A stretch of DNA of 64,000 nt, from positions 132,394-196,393 of the forward strand of contig NZ_MUGW01000008.1 in assembly GCF_002217285.1 (NCBI RefSeq), given 5' to 3'. The notes beneath the pieces were generated by a model that saw only the letters and a list, made by a program, of their open reading frames with translations, did not search any database and was not told the origin of the DNA. Within the stretch, counting starts at the first letter, position 1. Each line of letters starts with the position of its first letter. Positions 17,143 to 26,189 of the stretch are shown in pieces. The translations under genes were made by a program, and so were the position numbers. This DNA comes from Flavobacterium hercynium. GTDB taxonomy: Bacteria; Bacteroidota; Bacteroidia; Flavobacteriales; Flavobacteriaceae.

Positions 17143-18702
17143 ATGAACCTAGTAGAAAAGATTCTTAAAAACTTAGTAATATCAGATAATCAGCATCAGA
17201 TATTGTATGATTTAAATTGTTTATCCGGTAAAGAAATAACGAATAAAACACTTGCATTGGCAATGAACCTGCGTGCAACAGGAAAATTCACTAATGAGCA
17301 AAGGGTACTTCTGATTATGAAAGACTCTCCGGAGTTTATTTATTCTTTTTTAGCTCTAATTGCTATTGGCTGTATTCCTGTTCCTGTAAATCCGTTAATT
17401 AAAGATGCCGAACTGCAATACATTCTGGAAGATTCAAAAGCAATTGGTGTTATTATAGATGATTCGCAATATCTTAGGCTGGATGCCGTAATATGTGATT
17501 CGAGCAATATTATTACGGATTGTGTTCTTGTCAATCTTTTTTCAAAAAATGAATATTTCGATAGCGGTTATTTGTCAAAATATCTGGAAGTATCAGATGA
17601 TTATTCAAAATTAAACTTTGATTATGAGCAAAACAACAAAATAGCTTTTTGGCAATATACGTCGGGAACTAATGGAAATCCTAAAGCTGTTCAGCATACG
17701 CACTATACTATGTTGCTTAATACACACTTGTTTGCTAAAAAAACACTAAAGATTCGTAGTACCGATACCATTTTGTCGATAGCTAAAATGTTTTTTGGAT
17801 ATGGACTCGGAAATAGTTTGTTTTTTCCCTTGTTAATAGGAGCCTCTGTAGTTGTAGATAAAGAATGGTTTTCGATCGATAATTTGAAAATGAATATTTG
17901 TCTGTATAAGCCAACTATTTTTTTTGCGACACCCAAAGTCTATTTGGATATTTTGCAAAACGAAGAGAAATTTTCTCCAAAAGAGTTTAGCAAAATACGA
18001 TTATTTGTTTCTGCCGGAGCAAATTTGCCGAATGCCATAACGAAAAAATGGAAAGAACGCTACGGAAAGACAATCGTAAACGGGATAGGTTCTACTGAAA
18101 TTGGGCACATCTTTTTGTGTGATTACAGGACTATTGAAACCAATGAAACTACTTTAGGAATACCGGTAGAAGGGTACCAGGTAAAAATATGCCAAACAGA
18201 TAATCCGGAGAGAGAAATTGAAGGTTATGACGAAATAGGAGAAATGTGTGTATATCCGCCTGTTAATACACTTAGCTCTTATTGGAATATGCCTAAAACA
18301 AACAACGAAAAATACAAAGACGAATGGTATTTGTCCGGAGATTTATGTTCGCGAACCAAACAGGGAACTTATTTGTATCATGGCAGAAAAGACGATTTGT
18401 TTAAAGTAAATGGGCGTTGGGTTAGTCCTTGGGAAATTGAAAATATTGTTTTAAACAAAATACCCGAAGTTAGCGAATGCACACTGACGGCTCATTTGGA
18501 TGAAAATGAGTTTCATGTTCCAATTTTATATGTTGTAAATAAGGAAGGAACCGAAGAAAAAGAGGTACAGGATAAGATCTATAAAGTACTCAAATGTAGT
18601 TTGTCTAGTTACAAGCTACCGTCAAAAATTTTGTTTATAAATGAACTTCCAAGAAACAGTAATGGAAAAATAAGCAAAAGGCATCTTGTTGAGATAATGT
18701 AA
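17143..18702 (+). CDS. AMP-dependent acid ligase, benzoate-CoA ligase type
   Basis: A 519-residue ANL-superfamily adenylating enzyme, the first gene of the cluster. The ATP loop TSGTNGNPK is at 173-181, YLSGDL and the hinge region HGRKDDLFKVNGRWVSPWEIE follow, and the catalytic A10 lysine is Lys509 in NGKI. The HGRKDDLFKVNGRWVSP block resembles benzoate/4-hydroxybenzoate-CoA ligases. It probably activates an aryl carboxylic acid as an adenylate and loads it on CoA or directly on the ACP encoded at 20650, supplying the starter unit. The acid is not known; an amino- or hydroxybenzoate is inferred from the diiron N-oxygenase in the same operon. Confidence 0.87.
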   Translation: MNLVEKILKNLVISDNQHQILYDLNCLSGKEITNKTLALAMNLRATGKFTNEQRVLLIMKDSPEFIYSFLALIAIGCIPVPVNPLIKDAELQYILEDSKAIGVIIDDSQYLRLDAVICDSSNIITDCVLVNLFSKNEYFDSGYLSKYLEVSDDYSKLNFDYEQNNKIAFWQYTSGTNGNPKAVQHTHYTMLLNTHLFAKKTLKIRSTDTILSIAKMFFGYGLGNSLFFPLLIGASVVVDKEWFSIDNLKMNICLYKPTIFFATPKVYLDILQNEEKFSPKEFSKIRLFVSAGANLPNAITKKWKERYGKTIVNGIGSTEIGHIFLCDYRTIETNETTLGIPVEGYQVKICQTDNPEREIEGYDEIGEMCVYPPVNTLSSYWNMPKTNNEKYKDEWYLSGDLCSRTKQGTYLYHGRKDDLFKVNGRWVSPWEIENIVLNKIPEVSECTLTAHLDENEFHVPILYVVNKEGTEEKEVQDKIYKVLKCSLSSYKLPSKILFINELPRNSNGKISKRHLVEIM

Positions 18703-18714
18703 ATTAAAAATTAA

Positions 18715-19617
18715 GTGGAAATAATAGATGTAATCTGCCAAATACCGGGTTTTAATATCAAAGGTAAAATGGAGAAAATGAAAATGGGTTATAGGTGTAA
18801 TGTTTATGAGTCAGAACCTGATAATATGTTATACGAATGGGTTGAAAGTATCTGCGAAGAAATTATAGAAAGAAATAATATTGATGTTACGGAAATAGGA
18901 GTGATTATAAATTCTTCAATATGTTTATATGAAACAACAGCTAAGAAAAATACATCTGCTCCGGGAGTTGGGTATCATGTTCAGAAAAGTCTGGATGCAG
19001 AAAATGCTTTTGTTTTCGAGACATTTTATACAGATTGGGGAAATATGATGCAAATCGCTTCCAATTTCATGACCAAAACAAAATGCAAATACGCTCTTTT
19101 ATTGCAAACCAATAAATTCTCCAATACGCTAAAAGATTACTATAACGGATTTAGTATTCCAGATGGTATAAGCATCATGCTCCTTAAAAAAAGTGATGCA
19201 AGTTTGATGCTGAAAAACTATCCGCTAATGCCTTTTGTTTTAAAAAAAGCAAGTTTTGAGTTCAATGCAAATAATAAAGATTTGCTGGAGAAAGATTTAC
19301 TTTTTCGATTGCAATGGAATTACGATCCTGATGTTGTAAAAGAAATAAATAAACAGCTGAACGTAATTACGAATTCTTTGCAGGGAAAAGAAGTACCAGT
19401 ACTTGTGGACTATTGGTTTAAGGAGCATAGAGAAGATAATGCAGAGAGATCTATTTTGGGTAATGCTGAAAGAGAGTCTTTGGCCATGCATACAATACCG
19501 TGTAATGTTAGAAAAAACTGGAATGAATTTAAAAATTTAGAGCATTACGCTTTCGTGTCATTTAATCCATTTTCATGTTATTATTCTGTTTTAAAAATAT
19601 CAAGAAATGAAAATTAA
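18715..19617 (+). CDS. KASIII-like protein without the catalytic cysteine
   Basis: A 300-residue divergent thiolase-fold protein starting at GTG, 12 bp after the ligase. Aligning its FETFYTDWGNMMQIAS with LEVNQTCISFMVALQIAS of the next gene places Tyr105 where the nucleophilic Cys should be. The usual GDGAGAVV and C-terminal HQPN/GN blocks are also not recognisable. It overlaps the next KASIII by 11 nt. By analogy with chain-length factors it may be a non-catalytic partner of that enzyme, but this is inference; remote similarity itself rests on a short alignment. Confidence 0.65.
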   Translation: MEIIDVICQIPGFNIKGKMEKMKMGYRCNVYESEPDNMLYEWVESICEEIIERNNIDVTEIGVIINSSICLYETTAKKNTSAPGVGYHVQKSLDAENAFVFETFYTDWGNMMQIASNFMTKTKCKYALLLQTNKFSNTLKDYYNGFSIPDGISIMLLKKSDASLMLKNYPLMPFVLKKASFEFNANNKDLLEKDLLFRLQWNYDPDVVKEINKQLNVITNSLQGKEVPVLVDYWFKEHREDNAERSILGNAERESLAMHTIPCNVRKNWNEFKNLEHYAFVSFNPFSCYYSVLKISRNEN

Positions 19618-20638
19618 GTCGGCTATAAAAAGTGTTGCTATTTCTATTCCTCAAAAATATTGCGATAACAATACACCTCCTTTTTCGGAGATTCCAAATG
19701 TTCCTAAAAACTGGGAACGTCTTTGGGGGATAAAAGGACGTTACATGATTGATGCAGCATTAGGAGAATCTTGTTCTGTATTAGCAAAAGATGCTTCTCT
19801 AAAAGCGATTGACAAGGCAGGTCTTGCTGTAAAGGATATTGATTTGATTATAGCAACATCATGTACAATCACAGGATGGTCTGATAAAAATCCGGAAAGG
19901 ATTTTCCCCGGTTTGTCAGATTATCTTAAAACCGAACTGCAATGCAGTAATGCTACAATGACATTAGAAGTCAACCAAACTTGTATTTCATTCATGGTAG
20001 CATTGCAAATTGCATCTGATTATGTAGAAGCAGGAATGTATAAAAATGTTTTGGTATGTTCTTCAGAAACGTTTACCATTTTAGCAGACTTTCGATCATC
20101 TTCGTCTACATTATTTGGTGACGGATCAGGAGCTGTTGTTGTGGGACAATCAGAAAATAAAGGAAGTATGCTGGCAGCTTATTATAAAAGTATTCCAATG
20201 CATAATGAAATAGCGACACTGCAGTGGAGGCCACCTTTGGGAAATACAAATAAGGAGGAGATTAGACCCTATTTTACATTAGAAGAAAACGGACCTGCTC
20301 TCATGCAGACTTTTGTTCCGCAAAATGTACCTGTGGTAGCGCTCAAAGCTATAGAAAGAGCCAATTTGTCTTTGGAAGATATTGATCATTTTGTCTTTCA
20401 TCAGCCATCGCCTTTATTGCTAAAAATGTGGGCGATGGGAATTGGTATCAAAAGCGACAAATATACCAATACGGTAGAAAAATACAGTTGCTTAAGTTCT
20501 GCATCAACACCATTGACGTTGTATACGGCGCTGAAGAATGGAAAAATAAGTCCCAATAATACTATCGTAATAGCGGGGGCAAGTATTGGTTGGGGATTTG
20601 GAGCTCAAGTCTGGAATATTGAGAATATTAATTTTTAA
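19607..20638 (+). CDS. KASIII-type ketosynthase with a Cys-His-Cys active site
   Basis: A 343-residue FabH-like enzyme. The nucleophile is Cys126 in EVNQTCISF, the histidine is His265 in FVFHQPSP, and GDGSGAVVVG (171-180) is the usual glycine block. The position of the FabH asparagine is Cys295 (EKYSCLSSAS), so the triad reads Cys-His-Cys. That suggests altered chemistry such as acyl transfer or priming with an unusual starter rather than standard decarboxylative condensation. It overlaps the degenerate KASIII-like gene by 11 nt and precedes the ACP by 11 bp, so the three may form a starter-loading module. Confidence 0.88.
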   Translation: MKIKSAIKSVAISIPQKYCDNNTPPFSEIPNVPKNWERLWGIKGRYMIDAALGESCSVLAKDASLKAIDKAGLAVKDIDLIIATSCTITGWSDKNPERIFPGLSDYLKTELQCSNATMTLEVNQTCISFMVALQIASDYVEAGMYKNVLVCSSETFTILADFRSSSSTLFGDGSGAVVVGQSENKGSMLAAYYKSIPMHNEIATLQWRPPLGNTNKEEIRPYFTLEENGPALMQTFVPQNVPVVALKAIERANLSLEDIDHFVFHQPSPLLLKMWAMGIGIKSDKYTNTVEKYSCLSSASTPLTLYTALKNGKISPNNTIVIAGASIGWGFGAQVWNIENINF

Positions 20639-20649
20639 AAAAGAATATT

Positions 20650-20898
20650 ATGGAAAATCAAGAAGAAGTTTATGAAAAAGTGTACGGAATTATTGCAGAT
20701 ATCGCAGAGTGTGATGTTAAGGATTTAAGCCCGGATACAGACTTGTCTAATGAGATGGGTGTAACATCTTTGATGGGATTGGAAGTTCTGGTTGAATTAG
20801 AACGAAATTTTGAAGTAAGTCTGGATGAAGAGATTTTGATAAAGATGACGACTCCAAAAGATATTGTAGCAATACTAAATGAAGAACTGGCTAATTAG
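20650..20898 (+). CDS. acyl carrier protein
   Basis: An 82-residue four-helix ACP. The phosphopantetheine site is Ser40 in MGVTSLMGLEVLVELE, with Thr in place of the common Asp before it. It should carry the starter and growing chain for the KS/CLF pair at 26190-28479. It is the only ACP in the cluster. No phosphopantetheinyl transferase or malonyl transferase gene lies nearby, so those functions would be borrowed from fatty-acid synthesis. Confidence 0.93.
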   Translation: MENQEEVYEKVYGIIADIAECDVKDLSPDTDLSNEMGVTSLMGLEVLVELERNFEVSLDEEILIKMTTPKDIVAILNEELAN

Positions 20899-20952
20899 AT
20901 TTTTGAATAATCTAATGATACTGACTTTTTATTAAAAAATACAAATCGATAT

Positions 20953-22449
20953 ATGATTGAAACTTTACACAGTGACGAATTAGTTATAGGAGCAGGACTT
21001 AGCGGATTGATGTATGGATTGACAGCTGTAACTGAAGGACGTTCTGTTATTATTAGCGAAGCGCATCATAAAGTTGGAGGTTATGTTACCAGTTTTTACA
21101 GAAACAAAAGAAAGTTTCATTTTGACTGCAGTCAGCATAAAGTTACAGGGTTAAATAAGGATTCAGGTAATCTCTGGAATGCTTTAGATCGTTTAGGGCT
21201 TCAATCATTAATCGATGAGTTTCATTTTTATGAAGAACTTACTACAATAGTTTTTAGAGGTAAGTTTATTGCCCTTCCTTCAGATCCCGAAAAAATTAAG
21301 GAAACGCTTCTTTTTAATTTTCCAGATGAAGCACAGGGAATAGAAAAACTATTTGAAGATATTCTTTCGCATGGTTATCAGCATTATATGTTTGCAAGAA
21401 TGATGCTCGATGAGTACAAACTAAACAAAGACCTTTTAAGAGAAAGTCGTTTTTTATCGAAACTGACCACTAGAGAATATTACAATAAACTATTCAAAGG
21501 GGAAGAAATTGTAGAAGTTTTAAGTGCTGTAGCTATCTATTTGGGAGCAGTTTCTCACGAAGTAAATGCCTTTTATTTTTTGCATTTTTTATATGCCGCA
21601 TTTTATGGAGGTCAGTCGTATATAAAAGGAACAGGTCAGCATCTTTCGGATGTTTTACTAAAAGAGTTCTTAAATCGTGGAGGACAAATTTTGAAGAAAA
21701 ATCCTGTCTACGAAATAGAAGATGAAGGAGATTTTATGCAGGTGAGAACAAAGAAAAAACTAATAAAAGCACAAAGAATTATAGCTACTTGTTCGCCAAA
21801 CGATGTGGTAAAGATGTTGGGGAAAGAGAATGTAGAAGATAGTTTTTTGAAAACAGTAGACAGTTATAAAATTGGCTGGGGACATTTTGGTGTTTATGCC
21901 GTTACGTCTGTTCCTCCAGAAGAATTAGGAATTACTTGTTCAGAATTTCTCTTAGTATCAGATACCGGTGACCATTTTAGCGAAGATGATTTTTTTACAG
22001 ATGCTTATTATGATATGCTTACCCTCAGCGTTACCAATTATCACAAAATCGATGCTTCGGGAGGTTATATCATTCAGTTTGTCGTTTTAGATCATGGCGA
22101 TAAGTGGTTTCCTCTTTCAGAAAAAGAATATATAGAGCGAAAAGAGAAAGTTCAGGAACAAATCATTAAAAGAGTATATCAGACTTTTCCAAAACTAGAA
22201 GGAAACCTGATTTACGTAGAATCGTCAACACCAAAAACCAACTATAAATACACATTATCGACCCAAGGGTCAGCATTTGCCTATAAAGTATTACCAAAAA
22301 CACATCTTGGATTGCTCAATAATTTTCCTAACCAAAAAATTAAACTGGTAAGCAGCTGGGTGTCTGGACCAGGTTATGAATCTGCGATGTGTTTTGGTTT
22401 TACTCAAGGCTTATTGCTAAACAACAAAAAAGTATTAGTACATGGATGA
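20953..22449 (+). CDS. FAD-dependent oxidoreductase of the CrtI/CrtISO type
   Basis: A 498-residue flavoprotein with an N-terminal Rossmann FAD motif VIGAGLSGLMYG (about 12-23), an acidic ISEAHHKVGGYVTSF second block and a C-terminal FAD-contact region SGPGYESAMCFGFTQGLLL. This is the phytoene desaturase/carotene isomerase family pattern, which acts on long polyenes. In this cluster it may desaturate or isomerise the polyene chain. Its 3' end overlaps the diiron oxygenase by 8 nt, implying coupled translation. Carotenoid substrates are unlikely because no other carotenoid gene is present. Confidence 0.85.
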   Translation: MIETLHSDELVIGAGLSGLMYGLTAVTEGRSVIISEAHHKVGGYVTSFYRNKRKFHFDCSQHKVTGLNKDSGNLWNALDRLGLQSLIDEFHFYEELTTIVFRGKFIALPSDPEKIKETLLFNFPDEAQGIEKLFEDILSHGYQHYMFARMMLDEYKLNKDLLRESRFLSKLTTREYYNKLFKGEEIVEVLSAVAIYLGAVSHEVNAFYFLHFLYAAFYGGQSYIKGTGQHLSDVLLKEFLNRGGQILKKNPVYEIEDEGDFMQVRTKKKLIKAQRIIATCSPNDVVKMLGKENVEDSFLKTVDSYKIGWGHFGVYAVTSVPPEELGITCSEFLLVSDTGDHFSEDDFFTDAYYDMLTLSVTNYHKIDASGGYIIQFVVLDHGDKWFPLSEKEYIERKEKVQEQIIKRVYQTFPKLEGNLIYVESSTPKTNYKYTLSTQGSAFAYKVLPKTHLGLLNNFPNQKIKLVSSWVSGPGYESAMCFGFTQGLLLNNKKVLVHG

Positions 22450-23467
22450 TTTAAAGAAAAAAAAAATAAGTCCAAAATTCTCACTTCTTCTCGAGAAACT
22501 TAATAAAGCCTCTGAGAAAAAGCAGATGAGCCTTCTTCTTGATCATCCCTGGGATGAACCTATTGAAGGAGTGTGGTTAAAAAAGAGAGAAAACATTGCG
22601 ATATACGGAACACGCTATTATGATATGGCTTCGGAAGAAGAAAGACGTTTGCTCTCTGTATATGAAACAGGAGCATGGTGGTACACTTTTATTGTTTTTG
22701 AAAATCTGGTATCCGAGTATTATATGAAAATCATAAATCATGGTACTTTAAAAAAGTTTCCGGATGTGGTAACCTATATGCATCATTTCTGTAAAGAAGA
22801 GATAGTACACGCTATGGTTTTTAGGAAAGCGATGACTCATTTTAAAATTACGCCCTTTCCTATCGCTTTAAATTTAAGAGAAATATACAGCCACAATGCA
22901 GCTATGTCTGAATTTCCTCTTAAAGCAGTTTACCTGACTATATTAATAGAATGGCTGGCAGAAAATAATGCAATGGAAGACTGCAATGACAAAGGAATTT
23001 CGGTTTTGTCCAGAGCTATTGCTGTAGAGCATCATAAAGAAGAAGCAAGACATATTGAGTGGGGTAAAAATATGATTCGTGAATTTATAGACATAGTTCC
23101 TGAATTTATAAAGGAAGCACAGGAAATTACAGCACCCATGATTCGAAGTATGCTGGATATGGCAGTTTCCAGTCTTGTAGTATATGCTCGTGTTGGTTTT
23201 GAAAATAGAGCATTTAGGGATTATAATCAATTAATAACTACTGTAGTAAATTCTGAAAATAGAAAGAAAATCAATGCTGTAATTATTGCACCTATGATGA
23301 GGTATTTTGTAGAACTGGGAATATGTGATCCGGAAAATGCCGAAAATATGAAAATATGGAAAGAGAACGGATTCGAAGAAGATGTAAAAGAGGCGGTAGA
23401 ATACTTTAAGAGGAAAACAGATAAAGATCTGGATATAGACAATGTCATGAATAAAAATTATAATTAA
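22442..23467 (+). CDS. AurF-type diiron oxygenase (arylamine N-oxygenase family)
   Basis: A 341-residue helical diiron protein. All seven metal ligands of Streptomyces AurF have counterparts with nearly the same spacing: Glu87, Glu120 and His123 (KEEIVH), Glu170, then His197, Glu201 and His204 in VEHHKEEARH. AurF oxidises p-aminobenzoate to p-nitrobenzoate, so an amine to hydroxylamine, nitroso or nitro conversion is the expected chemistry here. The start overlaps the FAD oxidoreductase gene by 8 nt. The substrate could be the free acid, the ACP-bound starter or the final chain. Confidence 0.83.
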   Translation: MDDLKKKKISPKFSLLLEKLNKASEKKQMSLLLDHPWDEPIEGVWLKKRENIAIYGTRYYDMASEEERRLLSVYETGAWWYTFIVFENLVSEYYMKIINHGTLKKFPDVVTYMHHFCKEEIVHAMVFRKAMTHFKITPFPIALNLREIYSHNAAMSEFPLKAVYLTILIEWLAENNAMEDCNDKGISVLSRAIAVEHHKEEARHIEWGKNMIREFIDIVPEFIKEAQEITAPMIRSMLDMAVSSLVVYARVGFENRAFRDYNQLITTVVNSENRKKINAVIIAPMMRYFVELGICDPENAENMKIWKENGFEEDVKEAVEYFKRKTDKDLDIDNVMNKNYN

Positions 23468-23474
23468 TTAGAAA

Positions 23475-24467
23475 ATGAATACTATCATATCCGGCTTTGG
23501 ACATATTTTACCCACACGAATTATAGACAATAAAACGATCGTGAGCTGGATAAATACAACAGAAGAATTTATTGAAGAGCGAACAGGGGTTCATACCAGA
23601 CATCATATTTCTGAAACAGAAAGTACGAGTATGCTTATGGCAAATGCCTGTTATGATGCTATTCAAAAATCAGGACTTTCTGCGGCAGATATTGATATGT
23701 TAATTGTCAATACATTAAGTCCTGACTATCATGATCCGTCGCAAGCGTGTTTAGTACAATCTTTATTATTCTTAAAAGGTAATATTCCTGTGTTTGATAT
23801 TAGGGCACAATGTAGCGGACTTATTTACGGAATGACAATCGCCGAGCAGTTTATTTCGACAGGAAAATACAAGAATATCCTCGTTTGCTGTGGAGAAGTT
23901 TTGTCAAAAAGAATGGACTATTCTGATGAAGGCAGAAACCTGTCTATTTTGTTAGGAGACGGTGCGGGTGCAGTTGTATTGAGCGCCTCTGAAAAAAAAA
24001 ATAAAGGAATTCTGGATTCTTCAATTCATGCCGATGGGAACTATTTTCAACTGCTTTGGACAGAAAGTCCCGGAACCGCAGGAAAGACATTTAATGGCGA
24101 TGAGGATACGTGTTCTTATTTTCGAATGAATGGAAAAAACATGTTTCGTCATGCTGTAGAAAAACTGATAGAAATAACGCTTCAGACTTTAGAAAAAAAC
24201 AAACTGACTATTGAAGATATAGATGTAATTATTCCGCATCAGCCTAATATGAGAATTTTGGACGCTTTGATTGAGAACCTAAAGATTCCAAGAGATAAAG
24301 TCAGAATAAATGTAGATAGATATGGAAATATAGCTTCGGGCTCTCTACCTATTACGCTAAGTGAATATATGGCAGAAGTTCCGCAAGAAGAACGGGAAGG
24401 AAAACTGGCTCTGATTATTGGGTATGGTTCAGGGGCAACCTGGGGAAGCATTTTATATAAATTCTAA
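23475..24467 (+). CDS. KASIII (FabH-type) ketosynthase
   Basis: A 330-residue KASIII with the complete triad: Cys113 in IRAQCSGLIYG, His255 in IIPHQPN and Asn285 in RYGNIASGS. The FabH-type N-terminus (EERTGVHTR) and LGDGAGAVVLS block are clear. It should catalyse a decarboxylative condensation of an acyl-CoA starter with malonyl-ACP and so initiates or modifies the chain. It is the canonical partner of the Cys-His-Cys paralogue at 19607; the division of labour between the two is not evident. Confidence 0.92.
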   Translation: MNTIISGFGHILPTRIIDNKTIVSWINTTEEFIEERTGVHTRHHISETESTSMLMANACYDAIQKSGLSAADIDMLIVNTLSPDYHDPSQACLVQSLLFLKGNIPVFDIRAQCSGLIYGMTIAEQFISTGKYKNILVCCGEVLSKRMDYSDEGRNLSILLGDGAGAVVLSASEKKNKGILDSSIHADGNYFQLLWTESPGTAGKTFNGDEDTCSYFRMNGKNMFRHAVEKLIEITLQTLEKNKLTIEDIDVIIPHQPNMRILDALIENLKIPRDKVRINVDRYGNIASGSLPITLSEYMAEVPQEEREGKLALIIGYGSGATWGSILYKF

Positions 24468-24479
24468 AAAGAAAAAATT

Positions 24480-25358
24480 ATGTGGATCAACAAAGTAGGC
24501 ACAGTACAAGATCATTTTGCCATTTTAGGGACACCCTCCAATCCTGTATATCTCATCAAGGGGGATGATGAATATGCATTGGTAGAAGGAGGGTTAACCC
24601 GAGATGTAGCAATAGTAATATCACAACTAAAACATCATGTTTCAGATTTATCACTGATAAAGCATTGGTTTATTACGCATTCACATTACGATCATTGTGG
24701 AGCGATAGAATCTATTTATCCTTATTTGGAAAATGTACAATTATATGCTTCTGAAGATGCAGTAAAAAATTTCCGAAATGAAAAGTATGTAAAAAAGATA
24801 CGCCAGTTAAATGCTGTGATATTTGATAAAGACATTATTGAGTTTCCATCAGATCTGCAGGAAATTCCTTTTGTAATTGTAAAGGACAATCAACCAATAG
24901 AAACCAGTATAGGAACATGGGAGATTATCTATACACCGGGACACAGTTCATGTTCTACAAGTTTGTATCATAAAGAAAGCAATATTCTTTTTGTTTCAGA
25001 TTCGTTAGGAGAAAAAATTGACGAAAAAAAGTGGTTTCCACTGGCATTCGATCATGTAGGGAAATTTATTGACAGTATTAATAAACTGAGTTCTTTAAAA
25101 CCTGATGTAATAGCACTGGGACACAACGGAGTACTTACAGATTCTGATGCAGAAATGGCAGCCGTTCATAGCTTACGGGGTTATGATGAATTCGTAAAGC
25201 TTATTTCGGATCTCAAGAATAAATTATCATTGGAACAATTGGTCGATATGATTACCAAAAAATACAAAAAAATGGATCATTCTTTTATTCCGGATAATGT
25301 ATACAGAAAGAGTATAGAAGTATTACTGCACAACCTGCAAACAGAGGCATTTATCTAA
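24480..25358 (+). CDS. metallo-beta-lactamase-fold hydrolase
   Basis: A 292-residue MBL-fold enzyme with a complete metal site: His67-Ser-His69-Tyr-Asp71-His72, then His155 in TPGHSS, Asp174 in FVSDS and His215 in ALGHNG. In type II PKS clusters MBL-fold proteins act as thioesterases or cyclases; a hydrolase releasing the ACP-bound chain is the likely role. It sits between the KASIII and the FabG-type reductase. A separate alpha/beta-hydrolase thioesterase at 28977 may do editing rather than release. Confidence 0.87.
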   Translation: MWINKVGTVQDHFAILGTPSNPVYLIKGDDEYALVEGGLTRDVAIVISQLKHHVSDLSLIKHWFITHSHYDHCGAIESIYPYLENVQLYASEDAVKNFRNEKYVKKIRQLNAVIFDKDIIEFPSDLQEIPFVIVKDNQPIETSIGTWEIIYTPGHSSCSTSLYHKESNILFVSDSLGEKIDEKKWFPLAFDHVGKFIDSINKLSSLKPDVIALGHNGVLTDSDAEMAAVHSLRGYDEFVKLISDLKNKLSLEQLVDMITKKYKKMDHSFIPDNVYRKSIEVLLHNLQTEAFI

Positions 25359-25423
25359 ATAGCGGAGTTGAAAACAAGGAGAACATCGTATAGTTTCCTT
25401 AAAATAATATTTAATTTTTTAAT

Positions 25424-26179
25424 ATGCTTATTGATTTAACAGACAAACATTTTTTGGTTACAGGAGGAGGAAGAGGAATAGGGAAGGCAATTGTTTTGCA
25501 ACTGCTTTCAGCAGGAGCTTCGGTGTCGTTTACATATAATTACGGAAAAGAAACTGCAATGTTTTTTTTACAGGAATTATTGCAACAGTTTCCCGGAAAA
25601 GCGGCTTTATATCAGGCAGATGTTAAGGACGAAGAGCAGTCTAAAGCCTTGGTTTCAGAAATAGAAAAATCACCTTTAGGTTCTTTATACGGATTGGTAA
25701 ATAATGCGGGTATTACGGCAGATGCTCCTTTTTTTAGCATGACAACTGCAATGTGGAAAGATGTAATGGATACCAATCTCAATGGAACCTACTTTCTTTC
25801 TAAAGCGGTCATAAAAGCATTCATCAGAAAGAAAAATTCAAAAATCATTAATGTATCATCTGTTTCCGGAATAAGAGGTGCAGTAGGACAAGCCAATTAT
25901 GGCGCAACCAAAGCGGCAATAATTTCATTAACCAAAACACTTGCAATGGAATTTGCCAAATTTAATTTGCAGGTAAACGCAGTAGCACCTGGATTTATTG
26001 ATACGGAAATGGTAGCAAAAATGAATGAACAGGATAAAAAGAAGATAGACCAGATGATTCCAATGAAGCGAATGGGAACTACAGCTGAGGTAGCAAATTT
26101 GGTAGTATTTCTATGTTCTGAAAACAGCAATTACATTACAGGCCAGACCTTCGTCATTGATGGAGGATTAACATTATAA
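25424..26179 (+). CDS. 3-oxoacyl-ACP reductase, FabG type
   Basis: A 251-residue short-chain dehydrogenase. The NADPH motif is TGGGRGIG (13-20), NNAG is at 93-96, and the catalytic Ser146, Tyr159 and Lys163 are in VSSVSG and NYGATK. The C-terminal [12 protein letters not shown] is the normal FabG ending. It would reduce the beta-keto group made by the KS/CLF pair, giving the hydroxyl that the FabZ-type dehydratase removes to form a conjugated double bond. A 65-bp gap separates it from the MBL gene. Confidence 0.93.
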   Translation: MLIDLTDKHFLVTGGGRGIGKAIVLQLLSAGASVSFTYNYGKETAMFFLQELLQQFPGKAALYQADVKDEEQSKALVSEIEKSPLGSLYGLVNNAGITADAPFFSMTTAMWKDVMDTNLNGTYFLSKAVIKAFIRKKNSKIINVSSVSGIRGAVGQANYGATKAAIISLTKTLAMEFAKFNLQVNAVAPGFIDTEMVAKMNEQDKKKIDQMIPMKRMGTTAEVANLVVFLCSENSNYITGQTFVIDGGLTL

Positions 26180-26189
26180 GAAATCAAAA

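Noticed and set aside
20953..22449. Carotenoid biosynthesis role for the CrtI-like oxidoreductase
   Set aside because: No phytoene synthase, cyclase or hydroxylase is in the window; the gene sits between an ACP and a diiron oxygenase of a PKS operon.
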